Below are positions 1-11,584 of a DNA stretch of 64,000 bases, in pieces. Numbering within the stretch: the stretch's first letter is position 1; every line of letters begins with the position of its first letter. Both the position numbers and the translations under genes were made by a program. The DNA is from Pisaster brevispinus (lineage: Eukaryota > Echinodermata > Asteroidea > Forcipulatida > Asteriidae), in contig JAMKCF010000004.1 in assembly GCA_023634235.1 (NCBI GenBank), forward strand, positions 24,436,527 to 24,500,526, written 5' to 3'. The notes under the pieces are model-generated. The model had not been told where the DNA came from and did no database searches. It saw only the letters and a program-made list of their open reading frames with translations.

Positions 1-489
1 AAATGTTGAACGATATAAGTGTGTCAGCAAACATGTTTCCATGAGATTTACATACAAAAATAAATAAATAACAAAGTCCAAGCAATGGATTTTAGAAATG
101 CAAATGCTTTGGTGTAGGCCTATGATTAATTTTTTACCTTCATGCGATAAATAGTTATAATAATTTGTAAGGGATTAATAACTTTGTACATGGCTGCTTC
201 GTAAACGCCGTTCCTTTTTAATATATGTGCGTCGAGACACGTAGTGGACTTAGTCACATTGTAATAATAGGTAATGTAATTAATGGATGGTAGAGTTGTT
301 ATTGTTATGTTGCTATGGTTGAAGTTTACTTTATAGTGACATTTATGGTGACATTAACGCAAATTGCTTATACTAAACTACTGTCTCTGTCTCGCTGTAG
401 GGATGATACATGTACATCTGTTCATATGGGTCCATCAACTTTGCCTGAGGTAGGACTATTAATTTTTCCGTAGCTTCTGTCTCTCATCT

Positions 490-867
490 ATCATTATTAG
501 ATAGAGTGCAGAAGCGTATTGTTAATCTTGTTGGTGAAGGGTTGGGTACAACGTTACAACCTCTTTCCCATCGTAGGTCTGTAGTCAGCCTAGTGTCTTT
601 TTCTACATATAATTTCATGGTACATATGCCACCAGTGTGTTCGACCTGGTTCGTCCTATCAGGATGTTTAAGCGCGATGCCAGGCTTTCTGCTTGTTCTC
701 ACCCATACAATCTTACTTTGCTTAGATGTAGAACAAAGAGCCATTCCAACAGCTTTATTCCACGTACTGCATCTCTTTTGAACTCCTTGACTGTACCATT
801 TCCTCCTCAATCCCACAATCTAGACTGTTTTAAGAGGAACATCTATTCCTATGTTCAACTCCCCTGA
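490..867 (+). pseudogene. 3' end of a non-LTR (LINE) reverse transcriptase ORF, relic
   Basis: Translation gives the typical C-terminal tail of jockey/CR1-like LINE ORF2 proteins: a stretch beginning LDRVQKRIVNLVG and a SHRRSVVSL block in one frame, then RTKSHSNSFIPRTASL and LDCFKRNIY ending at a stop at 865-867 in another frame. The frame changes around 640, so it is frameshifted, and the polymerase core is missing. This is the usual 5'-truncated dead LINE copy. The second copy of the duplication keeps only the first ~125 bp (6955-7080), so the insertion predates the duplication and was partly deleted there. Family assignment below LINE is uncertain. Confidence 0.7.
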
Positions 868-1524
868 GTCAGTCTCATATTGAATGTTTTCTTCTTGTAG
901 CCTCTTACCAATAGTGGATTTTAGCCTTGCTTTGGGCGAACTTACATAAAATATCAATATATAACAGTTCATACAGGCTTAAAGCACATCCAAGCGTATT
1001 AAATTTGAGTGTTCGTGAAGACCCGTTTTGGATAGATAATTCTTATGAGAACTTTATATTTCTTTGTCTCGATGTAAAACAATCAACTCCAGCCGATTTT
1101 GACGGAAGAAAATATGTAGCAAGAAGATGCTTTGAAACGCACCATACAACCCAATTCTTTCACATCTCAGAGGTTTATATTATAACCATTTCAAAAAATC
1201 TGTTTTTTGCCGAGTTCCTTAAAGGTTACAGAGCTTGTAGAGATTGGGTTGAGACAGGTGATACACCAGAGGTCCATACTTTACCCTTTCATTAAAAAAA
1301 ATCCTGCCGTCAATGTGAGTTTGGTTTGTTTAAGTCCAGTATAAAAATGGTCCTCAAAAAAAACGGCAGTTCTCAGTTTGAAATGCGTTTGAAATTCTTT
1401 GAAGAAAAAATGTTTTTTTAGCATTTGGCGTTGCCAATGAAAAAATGTTGATTGCCAATTCTCAGTAATTAATATCCTACCCTTGCCCTTGCATACTTGC
1501 ATACAAAACAACACCAGTGAACGA

Positions 1525-1988
1525 CCCCGACTCTTTTAACTCTGTGCGCATGCTCAAAGGAGTTAAGACAAAGCTAGAGAAAATTGTGAAACCACTCGTG
1601 TATGGAAATTACTGATTAAATAGGATTATAAGAAACATTAAAAGCTAGACTTTGATCTTTAAATTTTATCCCGGAAAGGAAAAACATTTTTTGAAAGACT
1701 TGTATTTCCAATGCGTTCTGTGAAATGAGCAATTAATATTTCAAATTGCAATCTTGAATTAGGAGATTATCGTTGTTAATTGGTGGAGAGGATAGATAAT
1801 TATACAAAAATCCTTCGTTCAATTAAAAGACCAGCAAAATTAAATAACATTTGTTATAGAATCGTTAGCGTTAATTTCGGCACGAGTAATTTATCGTAGG
1901 ATATAAAGAACAAACTGAAAAGTCCGAGGCTCACTACACGGAGTCATTCCAAGTTCACTTTCCAACGGGGGAATACAGACACTGACAG
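1525..1988 (+). promoter_or_regulatory. Possible promoter and 5' noncoding exon of receptor gene A
   Basis: Two blocks here are unusually well kept in the duplicate at 7675-8133. The first (about 1531-1582) contains TGCGCATGC, an NRF1-like core, flanked by inverted TTAACT/AGTTAA motifs. The second ends in ACTGACAG followed by GT (1989-1990) in both copies, a good splice-donor context. A matching acceptor (TTCTTTCAG, ending 3145) lies 59 bases before the gene A start codon. Inference: this is a noncoding first exon joined to the coding exon across an intron 1989-3145. No transcript evidence is available. Confidence 0.25.
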
Positions 1989-2040
1989 GTATGCTTGCTT
2001 TCTACGATTTAGGTTTACAAAACTAATTTGTATAAACTCT

Positions 2041-3145
2041 TTATGAAACCAATGGTACAACCTAAATGGTTTCTAAGTTGTTGCTACGTGAATGTTCACT
2101 TGTTCTGAATCAAGATAAGGTGCATCATTGTCATTGTTGCAGCGACTAACACCCTATAGTTGAATCGAGTCAAGTGCAACGTTTGTTATATTGGCAAAAC
2201 TGCTGCTGCTATGCTTAATCTCTTGAATCAAGAAAAGGTACATCATAACAGTGATAGTATGTTTTCTGCTGCTTGATAGATCGTTGTACGTTCGCTGTTC
2301 AAAACCGTTAATAACAATGCACCATTCTTGTATAGCGCATATCACAATGACATAAAAGTCATTTTGTGCTTTTAAATGAAATTATAGTTATTGTAAGAAA
2401 ATAAAGACAAGTATTAAGTACATGAAGGAAAATTAGGTATTGAAGGCTTTTATTGAAGGCTTTTGCAAAAATAAATGTGCTTTTATCATTGTTTTAAAAG
2501 AAGTCACTGTTCGTACGTGTTTTTATGTTGTCGGGGGACTATTCCAATATTCTGCTGCAGCTACTGCTTTTAACATTTCATAACAAACGGAGAGAGTTGC
2601 TGTATTCTGACCGTTCACAATGTCGTAATTTGCTTCACATGGTCGGAGCAGCGAGATCGTCCCCTTTCTATTTCGTCTCTGAACTACGTTCATGTTGTCA
2701 CGAACATTTGTATTTACTGGAACCGGCAATGTAATAGGCTAAAGTATTTGTTGCTGTTTTTATCGTGTGCGTCTTGAAACCACTACCATAAAAAAATGAC
2801 AAACCTTGCAATCGTTGTTTATTTATTTGATTGATATATATTTATCTATGTGTTTATTAATTTTATATATTATTTCTTCTTAGTTTGTAGTTCAACTCCA
2901 CTTAATTAAAAAGTACACTCATCTTCTTTGAAACATTACTGCAACTACTGAATACATCAATGCATAGAAGCTACTAAAAACGAAAAGAGAATAAACAAAA
3001 GGTGATATTGCATATCGAACAAAACATTATCAATACATGACAAAAGCAAAATTGGTCCATGGATAAAAATATGTCGCTGCTACTACTTATGTTGTTGATG
3101 TTGTTTATACTATGATCATATCTTCTTTTTGCACCATTCTTTCAG
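2041..3145 (+). other. Noncoding stretch upstream of gene A
   Basis: AT-rich DNA without a supportable coding frame; the short open frames around 2154-2734 on both strands overlap one another and resemble nothing. Absent from the second copy of the duplication, so either inserted here or deleted there. May be a 5'UTR intron of gene A. Confidence 0.5.
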
Positions 3146-3204
3146 ACTAAAAGAACGTCTCAATCATCGTCATTTTGTCAAAACTAAGACATCATTAGAT
3201 AACC

Positions 3205-4553
3205 ATGACTAACGTTACAAGCGTAAACGACACCGAGATTGCCTACTACTGGGGACATTTTGCGGAGAGTGCCTTCGTTTTGGCCCTCTACGGCATAATC
3301 TGCACACTCGGCATCGCTGGTAACCTTCTTGCCGTTTTCGTACTCCTTCGTGTGCCGTCCTTGCGAAAGATCACCGGTGATCTTATAGTGCACCTTTCGC
3401 TTGTTGACTTCTTAGTTTGCGTACTGGTCATCCCCTTTAAGCTTGTCCCAACTTCAGGCACGCCGGCACCGAACCCTGGATTCCTTGGTGAACTTAAATG
3501 TCGAGTTTACGTCAGTCAATACATTTTCTGGGTCTGCTCGTTGACATCCATTATTGGTCTGCTCGCCGTCAACTTGGAGCGGTTTGTAGCTGTCGTCTAT
3601 CCACTCAAGTACAAAATGGTGTTCAGCAGACGAAACAAATGCGCCATGATGGCCTCATGTTGGATTGCAGCCGCACTTGTGCAATCGTTTAACTTAATCC
3701 TGTACGGCGAACACGAAGACGTCGGATGCACGTTTTGGGATTGGCCGAGCCCGGGGATTCGGATGGCCGTTGGACTACCCCACGTTTTCTGCTTTTTCGT
3801 TGCTCCTTTTGTTTCTATGGTTTTGATGCAGCAGAAAGTCATTTCGACGTTAAGGAGACAAGTAAACGTACTGCACAATAGATTGGGTAAGTCAGGTCGA
3901 AAGAGCTTTTTTTTTGTTTACTTAGAATTCACAGTTAAACTTTGCGCCGTCTTTGGCTGCAAGCCGTCCATAGTTATTTTACTGACTGTATGGTTTTAAT
4001 TGATGGGACGCGACTTAACCATACGGTAGTTTTGAAATGCTCATGAGTACAAACACCAACAAGGATAAACAGTATTGCAAAAAAGATTACTATCCAAATT
4101 TTACCAAATCTTTCCTCTTTTCATGTAATAGATACAAAACAAAGTGAGATTGTTATGATAGTGTTTTGTCTTCTCACAGCTTCTTCCGATCGCAACCCAG
4201 CAGATCAGCGTGAAATGTGGCAACTTCAGACATCTAGAAAGCTAACCAAGACCCTCCTGGCGTTCGTTATCACCTTCGCCTTCTGCTGGGTTCCCAGTAC
4301 TAGTTATTACTCTCTCTACATCGTCGGTGTCCATGAAAATTTCAGCAGCCCCCTGTACCATATCAGTGTCATCTTAGGGATTGGTAATTCCTGTGTCAAT
4401 CCGATTATTTACATCATGACGAACAAGGAGTTCCGTACAGGGATACGAAAGGCGTTCCGCAGGGGGAGAGATTCTGCCCGTATTGGGGACGAGGTCACTG
4501 GAGATGTGATAACGGGAACAGTGTATTTCTCTGTTTCTGCTCTAAATAGTTAA
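3205..4553 (+). CDS. Class A GPCR, gene A (two exons)
   Basis: Seven-transmembrane rhodopsin-family receptor, expected at the plasma membrane and signalling through G proteins; ligand unknown. Exons 3205-3886 and 4180-4553 join to 351 residues across a 293-base phase-1 intron (G|GTAAGT donor, TTCTCACAG acceptor). Sequons at N3 and N8 precede TM1 (about 23-48, GNLL motif at 39). D68 is the conserved TM2 acid. C99 (top of TM3) and C175 (loop 2) are the likely disulfide pair. E125-R126-F127 replaces DRY. TM6 has CWVP (263-266) and TM7 has NPIIY (301-305), followed by a basic helix 8. TM3 has Phe, not Asp, 18 residues before the ERF Arg, which argues against an amine receptor; a peptide-like ligand is a guess. 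The ATG at 3205 has A at -3. It is the closest relative of the pseudogene at 8281-9570. Confidence 0.9.
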
Positions 4554-5235
4554 TAAGAATCTTCATCTCCGGCAATCAGTCACCGTAGCCAAATAGTTTT
4601 AAAATGTCATTCTTCATCACTATTACCAGTGTACTTTCTCTACTTGTTCCATGATCTCAACAATAAGTTTTCTACTTACAGTGGGATCTTGATATTAACT
4701 CCAATTTTATAGTGTGTCACCAACAGTAGGCCTTACTGTCGATGGGGAGAATTAACACCCAGTTTTCCGCCAAGATGAGCAAACAAAAGCCTTGCAGGTT
4801 AGAGTAGTGCTCGAAATTGCAACCTCAATCTTACTTGGACCTGATGCAACTTTCACATTTACTTATTTACTGTCAGAACTTTTGTTTCCGCGACCTTTGG
4901 ATATTTCTCTTTCTTCATTTTAGCTTTGTGCAAAAGAGCACATTTACTTTCTGGCTTCTGGCCATGCTCCGAAGGGTGTTTACTTGGAAGGAATAATGTC
5001 CAAGCATTCTCTGCGGGTATTGTTTTTGTTTAAATCATCTAGTTATCAGCACAATGGTGTAAATTCATGGCTAAATTGTGCCAGCAACCTTTGAAACATG
5101 CTCTTTTCCGTTTGGCGTTCGGAAGGCAGAGAGCACAGGTTTCGCTATAAATGCTCTCTATTTTGAAGGGTGCTATGGGCTCTTTTCATGCTCCTGATTG
5201 ACAAGTGAGATGGATGTCAGTTGATTAAGGTTTCT
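4554..5235 (+). other. 3' flank of gene A
   Basis: Probably contains the 3'UTR of gene A. No coding frame and no clear canonical AATAAA signal was seen. Nothing else recognised. Confidence 0.4.
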
Positions 5236-5514
5236 CCGCGACTGTTTCTTAGGAATGTTGTTCGGTATAAGCGTGTCACCAAAATTAGATGTACATAATG
5301 TAACAAAGTGCAAGCAATAGGTTTTAGAGTTGTCAATGCTTTGCTGTATGCTTAAACCATGTGCTGCGCCGTAACACAATACACACACTCGAAAACAGTA
5401 TACCAGTTTCCAACTGGCAGTGCGTAACTAAATGAACGGGGCACATTCCCCTGCATAAATGGACTGTTAGCATTTCCAAATTCTGTCCGAGGGTCTACAT
5501 ATTGTATATAACCA

Positions 5515-6098
5515 TTTCAGGGGTAGCCTTGTCCAAGGCTCTTTACGCAAGCACCCCGCTTTGAATTCACCAGGTAGCATAACAATACAGGCACGGTACT
5601 GCAGTACTTGATATACAGTATACCGTGGGGTCGAAGCATGGTTTTTCAACCTCGTACTAAAAACGAAACCAAGGCTCTTTACGCAAGCACCCCGCTTTGA
5701 ATTCACCAGGTAGCATAACAATACAGGCACGGTACTGCAGTACTTGATATACAGTATACCTTGGGGTCGAAGCATGGTTTTTCAACCTCGTACTAAAAAC
5801 GAAGCCGAAACAGAGCGAGTATGTAGTATTGGCCTTGCCACTATACATTAACCAATGAGCATACACCTTCGGGAAATATTAGCATAAAGCAACTCCGCCC
5901 ACAATCTGACCTTTTTACAGTGGGAACAAGGCTCTGTTTCGGCTTCGTTTTTTGGTACGAGGTTGAAAAACCATGCTTCGACCCCACGGTATACTGTAAT
6001 ATCAAGTACTGCAGTACCGTGCCAGTATTGTTATGCTACCTGGTGAATTCAAAGCGGGGTGCTTGCGTAAAGAGCCTTGGACAAGGCTATTTCAGGGG
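5515..6098. mobile_element. Foldback/MULE-like non-autonomous transposon with 9-bp target duplication
   Basis: The element runs 5524-6089. Its ends, TAGCCTTGTCCAAGGCTC on the left and the reverse complement on the right, start inverted repeats about 150 bp long with only a few differences. The left arm contains a direct duplication of about 136 bp (starts 5533 and 5669). A unique core of ~120 bp lies between the arms. The element is flanked by TTTCAGGGG at 5515-5523 and 6090-6098, a 9-bp target duplication. Long inverted repeats with 9-bp duplications fit Mutator-like elements, but no transposase is present, so the superfamily is an inference. Reading frames inside it are by-products of the repeat. 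Confidence 0.8.
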
Positions 6099-6656
6099 CG
6101 GACAAATAGGACAGCTTTGCAACATAGATATCAATTACCCACCCCAGACACCAAGGCTTGTTTAGGTTTGTACACAGTCAATGGGAATTCCTGGTGGCTG
6201 GTAGCTTGTAACTGATCCAGCAGGTGAATGAACTTACCCAGGCCACTCAAATTCTACAACTTGTTTCTCTAGCGTAATACGTACAAAGTCATGAAAAATG
6301 AGATTTCGAATGAATTCATAAGCAGAGTAATTAACAAAAACGCATAATTAGCCAGTTTTCAACTGGTAGTCTGTCGCAGCGCAGGGTTGTTTTACCTTTA
6401 TGCGATAAATAGTTGTAATATTTTGTAAGGAATTAATAACTTTGTATGGCTGCTTCGTAAATGCCGTTCCTTTTTAAGTGTAGGCCTTATAATATGTGCG
6501 TCATGATACGTAGCGGACTTAGTCACATTGTAATAATCGGCAATGTAAATAACACATGAACCCTTTTTGTTGCAATTGAGTAATGCAATAATACGAATGT
6601 GTATTCTAGTTTTCTATGAAATGTTTTGGGGATGGTACATGTATTTTCTTCTTCTT

Positions 6657-6698
6657 GGGTGGGGGAGGGGAGGGGAGGGGTGGGGGATGCGGGGGAGG
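6657..6698 (+). other. G-rich tract with quadruplex-forming pattern
   Basis: Six or more runs of four to five G separated by one to four bases, within a ~200 bp block absent from the other copy of the duplication. The pattern satisfies the usual G4 rule many times over. No associated gene. Confidence 0.6.
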
Positions 6699-6954
6699 CC
6701 AAAGGTGTAGACAAATCACTTGGCTGCGCCCACAGAGTGACTCTAGGTAAATGGATGGTAGAGTTGTTATTGTTATGTTGCTATGGTTGTAGTTTACATA
6801 ACAGTACCTGTGGTGACATTAACGCAAATTACTTATACTAAACTACTGTCTCTGTCTCGCTCTAGGGATGATACGTTTACATCTATTCATGATGGGTCCA
6901 TCAACTTTGCCTGAGGAAGGCCTATCAATTTTTTCCGTAGCTTCTGTCTGTCAT

Positions 6955-7081
6955 TAGATAGAGTGCAGAAGCATATTGTTATTCTTGTTAGTGAAGGGTT
7001 GGGGGTCAACGTTACGACCTCTTTTCCATCGTACGTCTGTAGTCAGCCCGGTGTCTTTTCAACATATATTTTCATGGTACA
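6955..7081 (+). pseudogene. Truncated second copy of the LINE relic
   Basis: Same sequence as 480-622, then joins directly to the sequence corresponding to 927, so about 300 bp of the LINE tail was deleted in this copy. No frame survives. Confidence 0.6.
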
Positions 7082-8484
7082 TTGCTTTGGGCGAACTTAC
7101 AAAAAAATGTCAATATAAAACAATTAATACGGGCTTAAAGCACATCCAAGCGTATTAAATTGGAGTGTTCATGAAGACCAGTTTTGGAATGATAATTATT
7201 ATTAGAATTTTATATTTCTTTGCCTCGATGTAAAACAAACAGCTCCAGCCGATTTTGGTGGAAGAAAATACGTAGCAAGAAGATGCTTTTTAACGCATTA
7301 TACAACCCAAGTTACCCAACTCTTTCACATCTCAGAGGTTTTCATTAACCAACTCACAAAATATGTTATTTGCCGAGTTCCTTAAAGGTTACGGAGCTTT
7401 GTAGAAATTGGGTTGAGACAGGTGAGACACCAGACGTCCATACTTTACCCTTTCATTAAAAAATCCTGTCGTCAATGTGAGTTTGATTTGTTTAAGTTCA
7501 TCATACAAAATTGGTCCTCAAAGAAATAAGAACACGGCAGTTTTCAGTTTGAAATGTGTCTGAAATTGTGTAATGTTGATTTTGAAAAAAAAAAAAATGT
7601 TTAACGCCAACTCTCAGTAATTAATATCCTACCCTTGCCGTTGCAGACTTGCATACAAAACAACACCAGTGAACGATCACGACTCTTTTAACTTTCTGCG
7701 CATGCTCAGAGGAGTTAAGACAAAGCTAGAGAAACACTGTGGAACCACTCGTGTATGGAAATAACTAATTTAATAGAAATATAAGAAATATTAAAAGCTA
7801 TACTTTGATATTTAAATGTTAGCCCGGGAGATGAACAAATTAATATTTGAAAGACTTGGATTGCCAATGCTACTTGTGAAATGAACAATTAAAATTGCAA
7901 TCGTGAACTAGGAGATTATCGTTGTTAATTGGTGGAGAGGATGGATATACTAAAATCAATCTTCCAAATAAAATACCAGCAGAATTAAACGACAAGTCTT
8001 ATAGAAATGTTAGTGTTAATCCAGGCACTGGTAACTTATTGTATATAAAAAAAAAAAATCTGAAAAGTCCGAGCCTCACTACACGGAGGCATTCCAAGTT
8101 CAATTTCCAACGGGGAAATCTAGACACTGACAGGTATGTTTGCTTTCTAAGACTTAGGTTAACAAAAGTTAAGTCAAACAGTACAGTGCACATAGCATGT
8201 CATGTGTTGAACTTTGACCCTCTTATTCATGTACATTACCGGGTAGTGCTAGTATTGTAGATTATGTACTGCTAATGTAGTCTAAGACATCATTTAGCCG
8301 GGGATTCGGATAGCCGTTAGATTAGCCAACTCTGTCTGCTTTTTTGTTGCCCCTTTTGCTGCGATTATTTTATGCAGGATTTAAAGTCATTTCGCTGTGA
8401 AGGGACAAATAACAGAACAAACCGGGTGAGTCAGATTAAAATAAAACATTTTTACTACTAATAACTACAGGGCAATTATTCAAT

Positions 8485-8843
8485 AGCAGGGTGTACGTTT
8501 GGTAATTACTCCAAAAGTTTGTGACTATTAAAACTTACTTGGTTAAGAGCACTGGAGAGCTGTTGATATTATAAACCTCTGTAAGAAACAACCCTACGAA
8601 TTAATGCAGTTTTGGAGAAAGAGGGAATTTTTCACCAACAAATTTGAATCTGAGAAAGACTTCAGGCACAAAGCCATTCTCAGGTATCTGAGAGCACACA
8701 ATTCTGTCAAACAAAGCTGGTTTTTTCTTTCGTTATTTGATGACCAATTTAGCCCAAATTTTCAAAGGTTTGTTATTTTATGCATTGTTATACGACAAGT
8801 GAGGATATTGGTATTTGACAATACCAAAAGTAAACCCTGCATT
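8485..8843. mobile_element. MITE in the pseudogene intron (GCAGGGTGTAC family)
   Basis: Imperfect inverted ends: GCAGGGTGTACGTTTGGTAA near 8486 and the complement of GCAGGGTTTACTTTTGGTA ending near 8843. The internal CAAATTTTCAAAGGTTTGTT block resembles the 17938-18293 element, so this is probably the same superfamily. No coding capacity. Confidence 0.6.
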
Positions 8844-8965
8844 TCAAAAACGCTCTTATTAAAACATAGCAAAAGAAGACCAAAATGGAGAAGAAAAAAA
8901 AAACAATCAAAATATAATCAGTAATCAAATACCAGAAAACACGAACAGCGTCGTTATAGAGGGCG

Positions 8966-9090
8966 TTGTATGCAAGTCTCGCACGTATCCGAACATTGTC
9001 AGCCGATAAAATGCGGGAGTTTGTTTTTTTCACGCGTTTTACCAAAGCAGTCCCAAAATTGTTCGAATACGCGCAAGACTTGCACGTTTT
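8966..9090. mobile_element. Short palindromic MITE
   Basis: GCAAGTCTCGCACGTATCCG (8972-8991) is inverted at 9058-9083 with a few differences. The same ends occur at 40886-41098, so this is a dispersed inverted-repeat family. Confidence 0.6.
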
Positions 9091-9664
9091 TTGGCGGGAA
9101 ACTTCTGATCCCATAGTATTAGTAATACCGCGATAATATGAGACTTGAGTATTATAACACAGTCTGAACGTTATAATACTATTGTTTTTCCGTTCACAGC
9201 TTCCTCCTCCAGCAACCCAGCTGATCGGCGGGAAATATGGCAACTTCAGACCTCAAGATTTCTGTCAAGAACCTCCATGGTCTTCGTCATCGACTTTGCT
9301 GTCTGCTGGACCGCTGGACATACCTTTTTACTTTCTCTGCGTCGTCGGTGTCCTTGAAGGCTTCGACAACCGTATAAGTACCATGTCGCTGTCATTTTAG
9401 CGGTTAGTAACTCCTGTGCCAATCCGGTTAAACACATTATGACGAACCAAGAGTTCCGTAGAGGGATACGGGATGCGTTCAGCAGGGGGAGATACTCTGC
9501 GCCAGGTGTGGTCACGGGAAACATGGCAACGGGAACAGTGTATTTTTCTGAGTCTGCTCTCAAAAATTAACTCAATCTTTATTTGAATTAAAAACTTAGT
9601 GAAAGTGTTTAACTTCATTCATCATCACTGTCATCAGTGCTATGACGACTGTTACAGTTTGTTC

Positions 9665-9855
9665 CTCTCCCATTCTGGTCCGCCGGGTTAGGGCTGCCAG
9701 CTCTGTCGGTGTTTGCGTGGGCGTGTGGGTTTTTTCCCACGCTCTCCACCTCTGGGATCCCAGGGGCCAATATGTGGGTTGGGTTTCCAGGCCCTTCCTG
9801 ATTGCGTGGGTTTTCCCTGAAACAATTCTCCAGGGTTTTCCTTACTTATCTTAAA
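9665..9855 (+). mobile_element. tRNA-derived SINE fragment
   Basis: Shares CACCTCTGGGA, a TGTGGRTTGGGTTTYCAG block and a TGATTGYGTKGGTTTYCC block with 37600-37760, where a tRNA B-box (GGTTTGAATCC) is visible. Here the B-box is decayed. It lies about 100 bp after pseudogene exon 2. Confidence 0.5.
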
Positions 9856-11584
9856 TTGAGACTTGGCTAGTGATTAAGTATGTCTTTCTTAGCGTCCTTG
9901 GCTTCACAACCAGAAATAACAAAATGAAACAGTTAACAAAGACGAAAACAAAAGTGAAAGCAGGCACCAGATCCATTTGTTTTGTCTGGTGAAAACACTG
10001 TATCGCGAAGTTGTTACGTGTCATTTAGTCCTGGTGGGCACAAAAATGCATCAATGCTGGACAAGAACTTCACAACTTCCCAGGGACTTCAATCCCCAAA
10101 GCAAGTGGCTACACTGGCTCTCTACCAAAAGCACTTACAGCAAACTCTTAATTAAACCAAAACTACTTTTTTTCTTTTACCAAAACCTGAAAGGGTCATT
10201 TAAAAAAAATAAATAAAAATAACACAATTTAGAGCGAATTCTACCGAGGAATAGTCACATGAACATAATTATGACATGTACATTTTTATAGCAGAGCGGG
10301 ACATCGTGTGAGGTAACACAGCTCAGCCCGGTAAAAGAAGAAATAATCCTCCCATCGGCACCCTAATCTCTCATTAGAAAATTACTAATTAACTTTTTTT
10401 ATCAATAATTTACATGCATGTGTATAGTCCATCCTCATATCAACGCAAACAAACTGAACACATTTCACTCGTTTGAGAAACTTTGTTCGGTCTTTAGAAC
10501 TTTGTGTTTACAAACCCTGGGGGTCACGAAATGTCAAAAACAGCTTGCCAACCCAGAATTTCGAGAACAAAGTTTTGGTTTTTAATGTTTGATATCTGCA
10601 GACCCTCCGAAGAGGAAATACCTTCAAGAAGGTGCAGAAATGTGTTTTGCTCAGTGCAAACAGTGCAGTTTACTTTTGACTGTCAACTACAGTTATCGTA
10701 CCATGCATAATCAGTAGTGTAATTCGGTATTATAAGAAGCTCGCGTGGTGCAGGGGCGTTGTATTTCAAAATTGTACACATTAGGATTGCTTCACCACAT
10801 AGTACAATGCACAAACAAGAGTCCATGTATTGGATTAGTAAAACAATATTTTTTCTTTTTCCAAACTTTCCAATAATTTTGTTTTAGCGAGGATTTCCTT
10901 GTTTACTTCCCTAGCCGTTTGTAGAAACATCACCCTGGTACAAACATCCGTATTACGTTAGCATAACGTTAAACTAGATCTGTCAGTTCCGCTGATTCAA
11001 GAAACGTGAACTCTGGGAAGAGAATGTTAACTCTATGTTTTACAATGGAGTGAAGCAAACGTGTGTCCTTACCCGGTGGTTCCCACATCCTTAACATATC
11101 AACTTCCGATTGGGTTTCGTTTTTTACTATTGAAAAGATTGTTGACTGTTGCAGTTTTGTTTTCCATAGTTTATACACGAGAAAACACAACTGCTTTAGC
11201 TTTCGTTGAGTGTAGTAGTTATTGTTCAAGCAGCTCTTTGTTTAGCACAGTCACAATATCTCACTCATTACCTTAGATTGTATTGATAGAGTAATCAATG
11301 ATATAACATTTTGTCCTTCCAAAAACAACTCTTGGTCACCTGGGAGATCTAATTAATAAAGAGAAGCGCTTTCTGTAGACGTCTTTCATTGGATGAAGTC
11401 GGGTGGAAGTCTTCAAGTGACGAACTCGCTGCTAACAAACGATTAGGTGAGTTCTCTTTAACTGCACTACGTGGACTTTAAGTGTCACTAAAAGCTAGGA
11501 CTGTTTGGTGTGAATAAATGTTTTAAATATGCAAAAGTATTTCAAGTTGGTTTTTTTTGCATATACTCTTATTAAACTTTTGGG
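9856..11584. other. Intergenic, no gene recognised
   Basis: AT-rich; small overlapping open frames only. The segment near 11400-11446 ends in GATTAG followed by GTGAGT, a donor-like site that could be a noncoding first exon of gene B (an acceptor CTACACAG lies at 12110-12117, 70 bases before its ATG). Nothing else seen. Confidence 0.4.

Larger units (their letters stand above)
1..2040. repeat. Left copy of a ~5 kb segmental tandem duplication (upstream part)
   Basis: Bases 1-130, 139-600, 927-1560 and 1560-2030 match, in the same order and orientation, 5240-5350, 6397-7075, 7085-7700 and 7700-8160. The two copies differ by many substitutions and by indels: a LINE fragment (about 600-927) present only here, and a G-rich ~200 bp block present only in the other copy. 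The copies run on into receptor gene A here and into its broken relative downstream, so the duplicated unit carried a whole receptor gene with its upstream DNA. Seen directly by alignment by eye; identity was not computed. Confidence 0.8.
5240..9570. repeat. Right copy of the segmental duplication, with insertions
   Basis: Matches 1-4553 in order. Relative to the left copy it carries a ~1 kb insertion (about 5350-6395) that includes a foldback element, and a ~200 bp G-rich insertion (about 6551-6750). It has lost most of the LINE relic, about 1 kb of upstream DNA and most of receptor exon 1. The pattern is of an unconstrained, decaying copy. Confidence 0.75.
8281..9570 (+). pseudogene. Class A GPCR pseudogene A' (copy of gene A)
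   Basis: Bases 8282-8297 match the 5' leader of gene A just before its start codon (CTAAGACATCATT). They are joined directly to sequence matching 3750-3880 of gene A, so the start codon and everything from TM1 to about TM5 (~550 bp) are gone. The surviving exon 1 tail has an in-frame stop. Exon 2 (9200-9570) keeps its acceptor (GTTCACAG) and the NPADRREIWQLQTS and FAVCW motifs, then shifts frame after TM6. In the region of TM7 the NPIIY Tyr codon is lost (the bases read N-P-V-K-H). The C-terminal tail and stop align with gene A. The intron region holds two MITEs. Clearly non-functional. Confidence 0.88.

Noticed and set aside
484..816. 110-codon open frame on the minus strand
   Set aside because: Antisense shadow of the LINE tail on the plus strand; no protein features.
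927..1295. 122-codon open frame
   Set aside because: Starts at TTG, resembles nothing, and the same frame is broken in the duplicate at 7085-7450.
5467..6215. Similar ~70-100 codon frames on both strands
   Set aside because: By-products of the foldback element's inverted and tandem repeats.
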